From AC-37 sp036386455 (GTDB taxonomy: Bacteria; Actinomycetota; Thermoleophilia; Solirubrobacterales; Thermoleophilaceae), in the NCBI GenBank assembly GCA_036386455.1, contig DASVVS010000088.1, forward strand, positions 1 through 17,865: 17,865 bases of DNA, in the 5' to 3' direction. The position numbers and the translations under genes are program-made. This document shows, in pieces, positions 7,310 through 14,450 of this stretch; the first letter of the stretch is position 1, and each line of letters starts with the position of its first letter. A model generated the notes under the pieces. The model was given only the letters and a program-made list of their open reading frames with translations. It searched no databases and was not told the origin of the DNA.

Positions 7310-10300
7310 GTGCCGCCCGCGGTCCATCTCCACGTGCACTCGGAGTACTCGCTCCTCGACGGCGCCTGCAAGATCGACGCTCTGGCGGCCCGCGCGGCCG
7401 AGCTCGACCAGCCCGCGCTCGGGCTGACCGACCACGGCGTCATGAACGGCGCCGTCGAGTTCCAGAAGGCCTGCCAGAAGCACGGCGTCAAGCCGATCCT
7501 GGGCTTCGAGGCCTACCTCTGCGACGACCTGACCTCAGACGCCGTCCGCTACGAGCGCAACCACCTCACGCTGCTGGCGCGCGACGACGAGGGCCTGCGC
7601 AACCTCGTCAAGCTCACCTCGGCCGGCTTCCTGGAGGGCAACAAGCGCGGCAAGGCCAACGTGGACATGGCGCTGCTCGACCGCCACTCGGCCGGGGTGA
7701 TCGCGCTCACCGGCTGCCTCCAGTCGCGCTTCTGCCGCCGCCTGGTCGACGACAACCCGGCCGAGGCGCGCGCCCACGTCGACGATCTGATCCAGGTGTT
7801 CGGGCCCGAGGACGTCTACTTCGAGGTCCAGAAGAACGGGATCGACGACCAGGACAAGGCCAACGAGGGGATCGTGCGGATCGCGCACGAGGTGGGGCGG
7901 CCGCTCGTGGCCACGGCCGACGTCCACTACCTGCGCCGCGAGGACTACGAGAACCACAGCGCCCTGCTCTGCGTGCAGACCAAGTCCACGCTCCAGGCGC
8001 CGAAGCTGAGCTTCGACACCAACGAGTTCTTCCTCAAGTCGACCGAGGAGATGGCCGCCTCGTTCGCCGAGTGGCCCGAGGCGATCGCGACCACCGCCGA
8101 GATCGCCGAGCGCTGCGACGCCTCGATCGAGCTCGGCAAGATGCTCATCCCGAGCTACCCGGTGCCGGACGGGCGGCCGGAGCCCGAGTACCTGCGCGAG
8201 CTGGCCGAGGAGGGCCTGCGCCGCCGCTACGGCGACCCGATCCCGGCCGACGCGATGGAGCGCCTCGACATGGAGCTCGAGGTGATCGTGAAGATGGGCT
8301 TCGCCGCCTACTTCCTGATCGTCTGGGACTTCGTCAAGTTCTCGAAGGACAACGGGATCGCGGTGGGGCCGGGGCGCGGCTCGGCGGCGGGCTCGATCGT
8401 CTCGTACGCGCTCGACATCACCGACGTCGACCCGCTCCGCTACGGGCTGCTGTTCGAGCGCTTCCTGAACGCCGAGCGCGTGTCGATGCCGGACATCGAC
8501 ATCGACTTCTCGGTGAAGGGCCGCGAGCGCGTGATCCGCTACGTGGCGGAGAAGTACGGCCAGGAGTCGGTGGCGCAGATCGTCACGTTCGGCCGGATGT
8601 TCCCGCGCGCGGCCACGCGCGACGCGGCGCGGGTGCTCGGCTTCGACTACGGCGCGGGCGACCGGCTGGCCAAGCTGATCCCGGACCCGATCATGGGGCG
8701 CCCGCCATCGTTCGAGGAGTGCCTCAAGCCGGGGGAGGAGCTTGCGCGCGCCTACGCCGAGGACCCCCAGGCCAAGCAGATCGTGGACGTGGCGCGCGGG
8801 CTCGAGGGCGTGGTGCGCAACTCGTCGATCCACGCGGCGGCCGTCGTGATCGCGGACCGCCCGCTCACGGACATAGTCCCGCTGCAGCTCGCGGAGGACC
8901 GCGGCGAGGTGACCGAGGACGGCGGGCGGGCGTACCGCACGGTCACGCAGTACTCGATGAAGCCGATCGAGGAGATCGGCCTGCTCAAGATGGACTTCCT
9001 CGGGCTGCGCAACCTCGACGTGATCGAGGCGGCGCTGGACATCGTGGAGCGCTCCAGCGGCGAGCGCCCGGACATGGCCTCGCTGCCGCTCGACGACGGC
9101 AAGACCTACGAGATGCTCGCCCGGGGCGACTCGATCGGCGTGTTCCAGTTCGAGTCGGAGGGCATGCGCGAGGCGCTCAAGAAGGTCCGGCCGACCGAGT
9201 TCGAGGACCTGGTCGCGCTCGTGGCCCTCTACCGCCCGGGCGCCATGCGCCACATCGACACCTACGCGCGCAACAAGCGCAACCCGGACGCCGTGTCGTA
9301 CCTGGACGACCGGCTGCGCCCGATCACCGAGTCCACCTACTCGGTGATCCTCTACCAGGAGCAGTCGATGCAGATCGCCAAGGAGATAGCCGGCTTCACC
9401 GGCCCGCAGGCGGACGACCTGCGCAAGGCGATCGGCAAGAAGGACCGGGCCAAGATGGCCTCGATGAAGGACCTGTTCGTGCAGGGCGCGCGCGCGACCG
9501 GCACAGCGGACCGGGTGATCCAGAACCTCTGGGAGACGAACGAGGCGGCGGCCGACTACTCGTTCAACAAGTCGCACGCCGCCTGCTACGCGCTGATCGC
9601 CTACCGCACGGCGTGGCTGAAGGCCAACTACCCGGCCGAGTACATGGCGGCGCTGATCTCGTCGGTCATGTCGACCAAGGACAAGGTCCCGTTCTTCGTC
9701 TCGCGCTGCGAGGAGATGGGGATCGAGGTGCTGCCGCCCGACGTGAACGAGTCGGGGCACGACTTCGTGGTCACGGGAGGCAACATCCGCTTCGGGCTCG
9801 ACGCGGTCAAGAACGTGGGCGCCGCGGCGGTCGACGCGATCCTGAAGACGCGCGAGGAGGCCGGCCCGTTCACGTCGATCTGGGACTTCTGCGAGCGGGT
9901 GGACTGCGCCCGGGTCAACAAGAAGGCGATCGAGTCGCTGGTGCGCTGCGGCGCGTTCGACTCCCTGAACGCCACCCGGCGCGGCATGCTCGAGATCCTC
10001 CCGCAGGCCCAGGCCGCCGGCCAGAAGATCCAGCAGGACGCCCAGCTCGGGCAGTCGTCGATCTTCGACCTGGAGGAGCCGGCCGCCACCGGCCCGGTGC
10101 CGGCCAAGCAGCACCCGCCGGTCCCGCCGCTCCCGGACGACCGCAAGGACCTGAACACGATGGAGAAGGAGACGCTCGGGCTGTTCCTCTCATCGCACCC
10201 GTTCAAGGAGGTGCGGGCGGCGCTGCGGGTCAAGGTCGACTGCGGCCTCGCGGACCTCGCCAAGAAGCGCGACGGCGAGTGGGTCACCGTGGGCGGCATG

Positions 10301-10792
10301 ATCGCCGAGTCCAAGAAGATCAGGACCAAGAAGGGCGACCCGATGCTGTTCGCCACGCTCGACGACCTCGAGGCGCAGGTCGAGATCCTGGTCTTCTCGA
10401 AGGCCTACACCGCCAACGCCGAGAAGATCGACACCGACAAGGTCGTGATCGTGCGCGGCCGCGTGGACCACAAGGAGCAGGGCGAGACCAAGGTGGTCGT
10501 GCAGGAGTGCGAGCCGTTCGAGCCGACCGCCGAGGAGGTCGAGGAGGCGCGCGAGAAGGCCGCCGTGCTGCTGGCGCCGCCGCGGCTCACCCTGCGCGTG
10601 CCGGAGGGCATCGACGCCGGCTGGCTCGAGGAGCTCAAGGAGCTCGTCAAGCACAACAAGGGCGACCACGAGCTGGCGATCTGCGTGGGCGAGCGCACGC
10701 TCGTGCTGGGCGAGCAGTTCCGCGTGGCACCGTCGCGCTTCTGCGCGGAGCTGGAGGAGCTGCCCACGGCGCCGGAGATCGTGGCGGCGTAG
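7310..10792 (+). CDS. dnaE: DNA polymerase III alpha subunit (DnaE)
   Basis: This is the replicative DNA polymerase catalytic subunit, 1160 residues from GTG 7310 (an in-frame GTG at 7301 would add three). An N-terminal PHP domain (about 1-270) opens with H-L-H-V-H-S-E-Y and appears to keep all nine metal ligands of active PHP exonucleases: H8, H10, D17, H42, E67, H85, C136, D204 and H206. The polymerase core has P-G-R-G-S-A-A-G-S, the motif M-P-D-I-D-I-D-F at 393-400 with catalytic aspartates D397 and D399, and K-M-D-F-L-G-L with the third aspartate, D562. The C-terminal third carries helix-hairpin-helix segments and an OB fold (near W-V-T-V-G-G-M). Length and order match DnaE1-type enzymes. 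The start at 7310 was chosen because TAATGT lies seven bases upstream, with no Shine-Dalgarno sequence. No dnaQ-like gene is adjacent, which fits PHP-based proofreading (inference). Confidence 0.97.
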   Translation: MPPAVHLHVHSEYSLLDGACKIDALAARAAELDQPALGLTDHGVMNGAVEFQKACQKHGVKPILGFEAYLCDDLTSDAVRYERNHLTLLARDDEGLRNLVKLTSAGFLEGNKRGKANVDMALLDRHSAGVIALTGCLQSRFCRRLVDDNPAEARAHVDDLIQVFGPEDVYFEVQKNGIDDQDKANEGIVRIAHEVGRPLVATADVHYLRREDYENHSALLCVQTKSTLQAPKLSFDTNEFFLKSTEEMAASFAEWPEAIATTAEIAERCDASIELGKMLIPSYPVPDGRPEPEYLRELAEEGLRRRYGDPIPADAMERLDMELEVIVKMGFAAYFLIVWDFVKFSKDNGIAVGPGRGSAAGSIVSYALDITDVDPLRYGLLFERFLNAERVSMPDIDIDFSVKGRERVIRYVAEKYGQESVAQIVTFGRMFPRAATRDAARVLGFDYGAGDRLAKLIPDPIMGRPPSFEECLKPGEELARAYAEDPQAKQIVDVARGLEGVVRNSSIHAAAVVIADRPLTDIVPLQLAEDRGEVTEDGGRAYRTVTQYSMKPIEEIGLLKMDFLGLRNLDVIEAALDIVERSSGERPDMASLPLDDGKTYEMLARGDSIGVFQFESEGMREALKKVRPTEFEDLVALVALYRPGAMRHIDTYARNKRNPDAVSYLDDRLRPITESTYSVILYQEQSMQIAKEIAGFTGPQADDLRKAIGKKDRAKMASMKDLFVQGARATGTADRVIQNLWETNEAAADYSFNKSHAACYALIAYRTAWLKANYPAEYMAALISSVMSTKDKVPFFVSRCEEMGIEVLPPDVNESGHDFVVTGGNIRFGLDAVKNVGAAAVDAILKTREEAGPFTSIWDFCERVDCARVNKKAIESLVRCGAFDSLNATRRGMLEILPQAQAAGQKIQQDAQLGQSSIFDLEEPAATGPVPAKQHPPVPPLPDDRKDLNTMEKETLGLFLSSHPFKEVRAALRVKVDCGLADLAKKRDGEWVTVGGMIAESKKIRTKKGDPMLFATLDDLEAQVEILVFSKAYTANAEKIDTDKVVIVRGRVDHKEQGETKVVVQECEPFEPTAEEVEEAREKAAVLLAPPRLTLRVPEGIDAGWLEELKELVKHNKGDHELAICVGERTLVLGEQFRVAPSRFCAELEELPTAPEIVAA

Positions 10793-10802
10793 GCGAGCCC
10801 CT

Positions 10803-10816
10803 CCGCGTCCGCGCGG
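10803..10816. terminator. Weak hairpin between convergent dnaE and the VOC gene
   Basis: CCGCG and CGCGG flank a four-base loop in the 30-bp gap between the two convergent stop codons. There is no T-tract. Such short GC stems are common by chance at this base composition, so termination here is only a guess. Confidence 0.2.
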
Positions 10817-10822
10817 CCCCCT

Positions 10823-11227
10823 CTAGGAGCCGCCGTTCTGCGACCCGGGCATGTCGAGCGGGGTGACCAGGCCGATCACGTGCCCCTCGGGGTCCTTGAA
10901 CTGACCGAGCACCATCGGCGGCTCGTCCATCTCGTCCGGGCCCATCATGCGCTCGCCGCCCAGCTGCTCGGCCTTCTCCAGCGCCTCGCCGACGTCCGGC
11001 ACCGCGACGTAGAACGTCACATGGCCCTCGTAGCCCTCGAGCCCGCCGCCGACGCCGCCGCCGATGCCCGTGCCGTCGGGGGCGGTGTTGTCCTCGCGCT
11101 GGGTCACGGCGTAGCTCGTCGGACCGCCGATGTTCCGGAACTCCCACCCGAACAGCTCGGAGTAGTAGTCCTGCAGCTTCTTCGCGTCCTGCCCGAGAAC
11201 CTCGAAGTGAACGACCGGGTATCCCAT
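10823..11227 (-). CDS. Glyoxalase/bleomycin-resistance (VOC) fold protein
   Basis: A 134-residue protein with the two beta-alpha-beta-beta-beta modules of the vicinal oxygen chelate superfamily. The first module starts V-V-H-F-E-V (H7) and continues with L-Q-D-Y-Y-S-E-L-F-G-W. The second starts G-H-V-T-F-Y-V-A-V (H69), has the D-V-G-E-A-L-E-K-A-E-Q-L-G-G helix and ends F-K-D-P-E-G-H-V-I-G-L-V. H7 and H69 are the usual metal-ligand positions, but the substrate cannot be told from sequence. A glycine-rich stretch (54-62) links the modules. The ATG at 11227 has a clear Shine-Dalgarno sequence, AGAGGAGA, six bases away measured from AGGAG. The gene converges on dnaE with a 30-bp gap and diverges from the cysteine-rich gene at 11311. 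Small lone VOC proteins of this sort are usually uncharacterised. Confidence 0.88.
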   Translation of the reverse strand: MGYPVVHFEVLGQDAKKLQDYYSELFGWEFRNIGGPTSYAVTQREDNTAPDGTGIGGGVGGGLEGYEGHVTFYVAVPDVGEALEKAEQLGGERMMGPDEMDEPPMVLGQFKDPEGHVIGLVTPLDMPGSQNGGS

Positions 11228-11232
11228 CTCAA

Positions 11233-11240
11233 TCTCCTCT
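11233..11240 (-). promoter_or_regulatory. Strong ribosome binding site of the VOC gene
   Basis: On the minus strand the sequence reads AGAGGAGA, with AGGAG six bases before the ATG at 11227. It fixes the start codon. It also contrasts with dnaE, gltX and the gene at 11311, which show no such site and look leaderless. Confidence 0.7.
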
Positions 11241-11278
11241 GGTTGACCGAACTGCTCCTAGGACCGGGGCCGGAGGCG

Positions 11279-11284
11279 AAACTA
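11279..11284 (-). promoter_or_regulatory. Possible -10 box (TAGTTT) for the VOC gene
   Basis: The minus strand reads TAGTTT about 51 bases upstream of the ATG, which would leave a leader of roughly 45 bases containing the Shine-Dalgarno sequence. No convincing -35 element was found. Confidence 0.2.
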
Positions 11285-11298
11285 ATCGGCGCGAGGCG

Positions 11299-11304
11299 TA
11301 AGCT
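11299..11304 (+). promoter_or_regulatory. Candidate -10 box (TAAGCT) for the leaderless cysteine-rich gene
   Basis: TAAGCT is followed by six bases (GCCGCC) and the ATG at 11311. There is no Shine-Dalgarno sequence. The spacing matches the candidate boxes before dnaE, gltX and vanZ. Confidence 0.45.
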
Positions 11305-11310
11305 GCCGCC

Positions 11311-11700
11311 ATGCCGCAGGCAGCGCAGCCGACCGAGCTGAGCGAGTGCCGTCAGTGCTGCTCGTTCTGCGACCGCGTCCTGCTGCCGTCCGGCTGCCTC
11401 GAGTCGAACTGCCAGTACCTCTACCTCTACGACGACGAGACCAGCGGCCGCCGCTTCATGGGCTGCCTGAACAAGGTCTTCAAGGTCGAGATCGACCTCG
11501 AGCTGTTCCGCGAGTCGGAGCGCACGCGGCACGGGTTCGGGGGCGTGAAGATGACCGGCACGCCGATCCCGCGCTGCCGCACGACCGTCGAGCGCGCCTA
11601 CCACGGTGCCGGCGGCGCCTTCGATTGCGTCAACCCGATGTTCTTCGACGACCCGGCGCCGCCCGAGGCCGCCGGCTTCGACCTCCGCGACTGTCTCTGA
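11311..11700 (+). CDS. Small cysteine-rich protein of unknown function
   Basis: A soluble 129-residue protein with ten cysteines, at 13, 16, 17, 20, 29, 34, 52, 89, 106 and 128. The N-terminal cluster C-x-x-C-C-x-x-C followed by C29 and C34 looks like a metal site or Fe-S ligand set. The cluster leads into Y-L-Y-L-Y-D-D-E-T and R-F-M-G-C-L-N-K-V-F-K-V-E-I-D. There is no signal peptide or membrane segment. I associate closely similar proteins with actinobacterial genomes as conserved hypotheticals, but I know of no assigned function. The ATG lies six bases after TAAGCT, so translation is probably leaderless. The next gene starts 19 bases after its TGA, also encodes a four-cysteine protein and is probably co-transcribed. 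Metal binding is inferred from cysteine spacing only. Confidence 0.85.
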   Translation: MPQAAQPTELSECRQCCSFCDRVLLPSGCLESNCQYLYLYDDETSGRRFMGCLNKVFKVEIDLELFRESERTRHGFGGVKMTGTPIPRCRTTVERAYHGAGGAFDCVNPMFFDDPAPPEAAGFDLRDCL

Positions 11701-11719
11701 CGACGAGCGCCCAGCCGCC

Positions 11720-11989
11720 GTGACGGAGGGCGACTGGCGCCTCAACTTCCAGGAGCGCTACCTCAAGGGCGCGGCGCTCGAGTGGAAGCGCTACCGGGCG
11801 TGGAGCCGGACCTGGGACCACGACCACTGCGAGTTCTGCGGGGCGAAGTTCTCCGAGGACCAGCCCGACGCCCTCCGCGAGGGCTACACGACGACCGGCG
11901 AGCACGCCAACGGGGCCGAGTACCACTGGATCTGCCGCGGCTGCTTCGACGACTTCGCCGAGCCGTTCGAGTGGAGGGTTGTGGCTTAG
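11720..11989 (+). CDS. Small zinc-ribbon-like protein of unknown function
   Basis: An 89-residue protein from GTG 11720. Longer versions of this frame would run into the upstream gene and give Arg/Ser/Pro-rich sequence that looks non-coding, so the internal GTG was preferred. Two C-x-x-C knuckles are visible: C37-E-F-C40, preceded by W-D-H-D-H, and C72-R-G-C75, preceded by Y-H-W-I. They could bind one zinc ion. The N-terminus (W-R-L-N-F-Q-E-R-Y-L-K-G) is typically amphipathic. I recognise the pattern, W-D-H-D-H-C-E-F-C with a distal W-I-C-x-x-C-F-x-D-F, as a recurrent bacterial hypothetical family without a known role. It follows the ten-cysteine gene with a 19-bp gap and ends eight bases before a strong hairpin. 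Co-expression is likely; the function is not assigned. Confidence 0.8.
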   Translation: MTEGDWRLNFQERYLKGAALEWKRYRAWSRTWDHDHCEFCGAKFSEDQPDALREGYTTTGEHANGAEYHWICRGCFDDFAEPFEWRVVA

Positions 11990-11996
11990 CCGCCAT

Positions 11997-12043
11997 CACC
12001 GTCCTGCCCTGGGGCTCGTATGCGACCCCTATCCAGGACGGTG
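11997..12043. terminator. Strong inverted repeat between convergent genes, probable bidirectional terminator
   Basis: CACCGTCCTG (11997-12006) is perfectly complementary to CAGGACGGTG (12034-12043). Between them a second stem can form, GGGG (12011-12014) with CCCC (12026-12029) and TCG (12016-12018) with CGA (12023-12025), capped by a TATG loop. It lies between the stop at 11989 and the nfo stop at 12057, so it serves both strands. There is no T-tract, as is common for high-GC actinobacterial hairpins. Confidence 0.6.
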
Positions 12044-12056
12044 CCGCGTCGCCGGG

Positions 12057-13160
12057 TCAGGCGCGACCGCGACTGCTCGCCGGTTTCGCCTTCTTCGCCG
12101 CCGGCTTCGCGGTTGCCGGCTTCTTGGCCGCCGGTTTCTTCGCCACCGGCTTCGCCTTCGCCTTCGCCTTCGGCTTCGCGGCGGCCTTCGGCTTCGCCTT
12201 GGCCTTCGGCTTCGCCTTGGCCTTGGCCTTGGCCTTGGCCTTCCGCTTCGGCTTCGCCGGCTCCGACGGCTTCCCGTGCGGCACCCGCTCCGGCACCGGC
12301 AGGCCGCGCGCCCGCAGCCCCTCCGCCCGCAGCTCGTGCGCCACCTCCATGTCCTCGAACGCCGCGCCCTTGCCCGCGAGCCCCGGCCCCTCGAAGATCG
12401 CCGGCAGGCCCTCGAAGCGCGGCTCGCTGAAGAACGCCGCGCAGCCCTCGCGCCCCAGCTCGCCGGTGCCGAGCGGCGCGTGGCGGTCGCGGTTCGAGCC
12501 CAGGGGCGTGAGCGAGTCGTTCACGTGCAGGCAGCGCACGCGGTCCATGCCGATCGTCGCCACGCACTCGTCGAGCACCTCCGAGAGCCCCTCGGCCGTC
12601 CGCACGTCGAAGCCCGACGCCAGCATGTGGCAGGAGTCGAGGCACACGCCGAGCCGGCTGTCGCCGCCGCCGAGCTCGAGCAGCCGCTCCAGCTCGGCGA
12701 ACGAGCGCCCGATCGTGCCGCCCGCGCCCGCCGTGTTCTCGAGCAGGAGCGGGCACGACTCGGACTCGCCGAGCACGTGCCGCACGGCCTCGCCGACCCG
12801 CTCGAGCGACTCGTCCAGCGGCTCGCCGACCGTCGAGCCCGGGTGGACGACCACGCCGTGGGCCCCGATGGCGTCGCCCACCCGCAGCGCGTGCGCCAGC
12901 GACGCCAGCGACTTCTCCCGCACCACCGGGTCCTTGGAGGCGCAGTTGATGAGGTAGACGGCGTGGATCACGATCGAGCGCACGGGACCCGCGGTGAGCA
13001 GCTCGCGGAGCTCCTCGACGTCGTCGGGCCGGTAGTTCGTCGGCCGCCAGGCGCGCGGCGACTGGTTGAAGATCTGGATGGCGTCGCAGTCGCGCTCGAC
13101 CCCGCGCTGGAACGCGTTCACGAGGCCGCCCGCCGGGGAGACGTGGCCGCCGATTAGCAT
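12057..13160 (-). CDS. nfo: Endonuclease IV (AP endonuclease) with a Lys/Ala/Pro-rich C-terminal tail
   Basis: A 367-residue protein. Residues 1-285 are a complete endonuclease IV TIM barrel, which cleaves 5' of abasic sites in base-excision repair. The three-zinc site is intact: H66, H106, E141 (L-L-L-E-N), D175 and H178 (C-L-D-S-C-H), H212 (L-H-V-N-D-S), D225 and H227 (D-R-H), and E257 (F-E-G-P-G). Spacing corresponds residue by residue to the nine E. coli Nfo ligands. The start M-L-I-G-G-H-V-S-P-A-G-G is the family's usual N-terminus. The open frame extends upstream antisense to gltX, but that part is a shadow. The last 71 residues (297-367) are almost only Lys, Ala and Pro, like a histone-H1 tail, and are extra to the roughly 285-residue family. 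The tail probably adds nonspecific DNA binding (inference). The gene diverges from gltX with six bases between start codons and shows no Shine-Dalgarno sequence. Confidence 0.94.
   Translation of the reverse strand: MLIGGHVSPAGGLVNAFQRGVERDCDAIQIFNQSPRAWRPTNYRPDDVEELRELLTAGPVRSIVIHAVYLINCASKDPVVREKSLASLAHALRVGDAIGAHGVVVHPGSTVGEPLDESLERVGEAVRHVLGESESCPLLLENTAGAGGTIGRSFAELERLLELGGGDSRLGVCLDSCHMLASGFDVRTAEGLSEVLDECVATIGMDRVRCLHVNDSLTPLGSNRDRHAPLGTGELGREGCAAFFSEPRFEGLPAIFEGPGLAGKGAAFEDMEVAHELRAEGLRARGLPVPERVPHGKPSEPAKPKRKAKAKAKAKAKPKAKAKPKAAAKPKAKAKAKPVAKKPAAKKPATAKPAAKKAKPASSRGRA
12060..12272 (-). repeat. Low-complexity hexanucleotide-rich DNA encoding the Lys/Ala tail of nfo
   Basis: The tail-coding segment consists of short imperfect tandem units. 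On the plus strand these are runs of CCTTGG/CTTCGC, with several consecutive TTGGCC copies around 12210-12241. Units are three or six bases long, so slippage would change tail length without shifting the frame. Confidence 0.75.
13155..13160 (+). promoter_or_regulatory. Candidate -10 box (TAGCAT) for leaderless gltX, overlapping the nfo start codon
   Basis: TAGCAT is followed by six bases and GTG 13167. Its last three bases (CAT) are the complement of the nfo ATG, so promoter and opposing start codon share DNA. No Shine-Dalgarno sequence precedes gltX. No clear -35 element was found. Confidence 0.45.
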
Positions 13161-13166
13161 CGCGGT

Positions 13167-14450
13167 GTGGCAGAGAGCATGAGAGTCAGATTCGCGCCGT
13201 CCCCGACGGGGGCGCTGCACATCGGCGGAGCGCGGACCGCACTGTACAACTGGCTCCTGGCCCAGCAGACGCCGGAGAGCGCCCTCGTGCTGCGCATCGA
13301 GGACACCGACCGCGAGCGCTCGACCGCCGAGAACGTCGCGCAGATCCACGAGGCGCTCGACTGGCTCGGGCTGACCGTCGACGAGGGCCCGTTCTCCCAG
13401 TCCGAGCGCCGCTCGCGCCACGAGGAGGAGATCGCCCGCCTGGTCGGCGAGGGGCACGCCTACCACGACGAGGGCGCCGTCCGGCTGCGCGTGCCCGGCG
13501 AGGGCGCCACCGTGGTGAACGACGTGATCCGCGGCGAGATCACCTTCCCGCACGAGGCGATCGACGACTTCGTGATCGCCCGCTCCGACGGCAGCCCGCT
13601 CTACAACCTGGCGGTGGCGGTGGACGACCGCGACATGGGGATCACGCACGTCGTCCGCGGCGCCGACCACATCTCGAACACGCCCCGCCAGGTGCTGATA
13701 CTGAACGCGCTCGGAGCAGAGCCGCCCGTCTACGCCCACGTCCCGCTGCTCCACGGCCCCGACGGCAAGAAGCTCTCGAAGCGCCACGGCGCCGCCTCGG
13801 TCCAGGAGCTGCGCGACGCCGGCTATCTCCCGGAGGCCGTGCGCAACTACATCGCGCTGCTCGGCTGGGGCTACGACGAGAGCACGACCTTCTTCAGCAC
13901 GGACGACCTGATCGAGCACTTCTCGCTCGAGCGGGTCTCCAAGTCCCCGGCCGTCTTCGACGAGCAGAAGCTCCGCTGGATGAACGGGCGCTACCTGCGC
14001 GAGCTGGAGGTGGACGACCTCCAGGCGCGCCTCGAGCGCATGCACGGCAAGCCGATCCCGCGCGAGGCGGTCGCGATCGCCCAGGAGAAGATGCAGACGC
14101 TCGCCGAGTTCTGGCCGCTCGCCGGCTTCCTCGTGGAGCCGCAGCCGACCGACGAGAAGGCGTGGGGCAAGGTGATGAAGGACGGCGTGGCGGAGCGGCT
14201 CGAGGCCGCCCGCGAGGCGATCGCGCAGGCCGAGCCGTTCGACGCCGAGACCCTCGAGGAGCGCCTCAAGCCGCTGGTCGAGGAGCTGGGGGTGAAGGCG
14301 CGCGACCTGTACCAGCCGATCCGCGTGGCGATCAGCGGATCGACCATCTCGCCGGGCATATTCGAGTCGGTAGCGGTGCTCGGCCGCGACGAGACGCTCG
14401 CCCGGATGGACCGCGCGCTGGAGCGATCCCGCCAGCCGTCGTCCCCATAA
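13167..14450 (+). CDS. gltX: Glutamyl-tRNA synthetase
   Basis: Charges tRNA(Glu) with glutamate in the cytoplasm. 427 residues. The class I signatures are present: R-F-A-P-S-P-T-G-A-L-H-I-G-G, with the HIGH-type motif H18-G21, and the KMSKS-type K-L-S-K-R at 202-206 within G-P-D-G-K-K-L-S-K-R-H-G. Other family landmarks are L-R-I-E-D-T-D-R-E-R-S and D-F-V-I-A-R-S-D-G-S-P-L-Y-N, the latter typical of bacterial GluRS. It is somewhat shorter than the roughly 470-residue E. coli enzyme; the difference lies after the catalytic core and in the zinc-binding insert, which is not visible. GTG 13167 was preferred over ATG 13179 because TAGCAT lies six bases upstream. Many actinobacteria make Gln-tRNA by amidotransferase, so it may also mischarge tRNA(Gln), but nothing in this window tests that. 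Confidence 0.96.
   Translation: MAESMRVRFAPSPTGALHIGGARTALYNWLLAQQTPESALVLRIEDTDRERSTAENVAQIHEALDWLGLTVDEGPFSQSERRSRHEEEIARLVGEGHAYHDEGAVRLRVPGEGATVVNDVIRGEITFPHEAIDDFVIARSDGSPLYNLAVAVDDRDMGITHVVRGADHISNTPRQVLILNALGAEPPVYAHVPLLHGPDGKKLSKRHGAASVQELRDAGYLPEAVRNYIALLGWGYDESTTFFSTDDLIEHFSLERVSKSPAVFDEQKLRWMNGRYLRELEVDDLQARLERMHGKPIPREAVAIAQEKMQTLAEFWPLAGFLVEPQPTDEKAWGKVMKDGVAERLEAAREAIAQAEPFDAETLEERLKPLVEELGVKARDLYQPIRVAISGSTISPGIFESVAVLGRDETLARMDRALERSRQPSSP

Noticed and set aside
7535..10114. An 859-codon antisense open frame across dnaE
   Set aside because: dnaE is unambiguous on the plus strand. The antisense product is Arg/Leu/Val-rich with no recognisable domain, as expected from high GC3.
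8071..10866. A 931-codon plus-strand frame overlapping dnaE
   Set aside because: Out-of-frame shadow with Arg/Gly/Ala-only composition and no domain.
11606..11719. Upstream extension of the zinc-ribbon gene to ATG 11606
   Set aside because: It would overlap the preceding gene by 95 bases, and its residues are Arg/Ser/Pro/Thr-rich out-of-frame translation. GTG 11720 fits better.
11782..13157. Long plus-strand frames across the nfo region with Phe/Ala- or Arg/Leu-rich runs
   Set aside because: They are complements of the Lys/Ala tail and barrel of nfo, whose zinc ligands prove the minus-strand frame.
13161..14045. N-terminal extension of nfo by 295 codons antisense to gltX
   Set aside because: Endonuclease IV proteins begin at M-L-I-G-G-H-V-S, and the extension is gltX antisense without homologous features.
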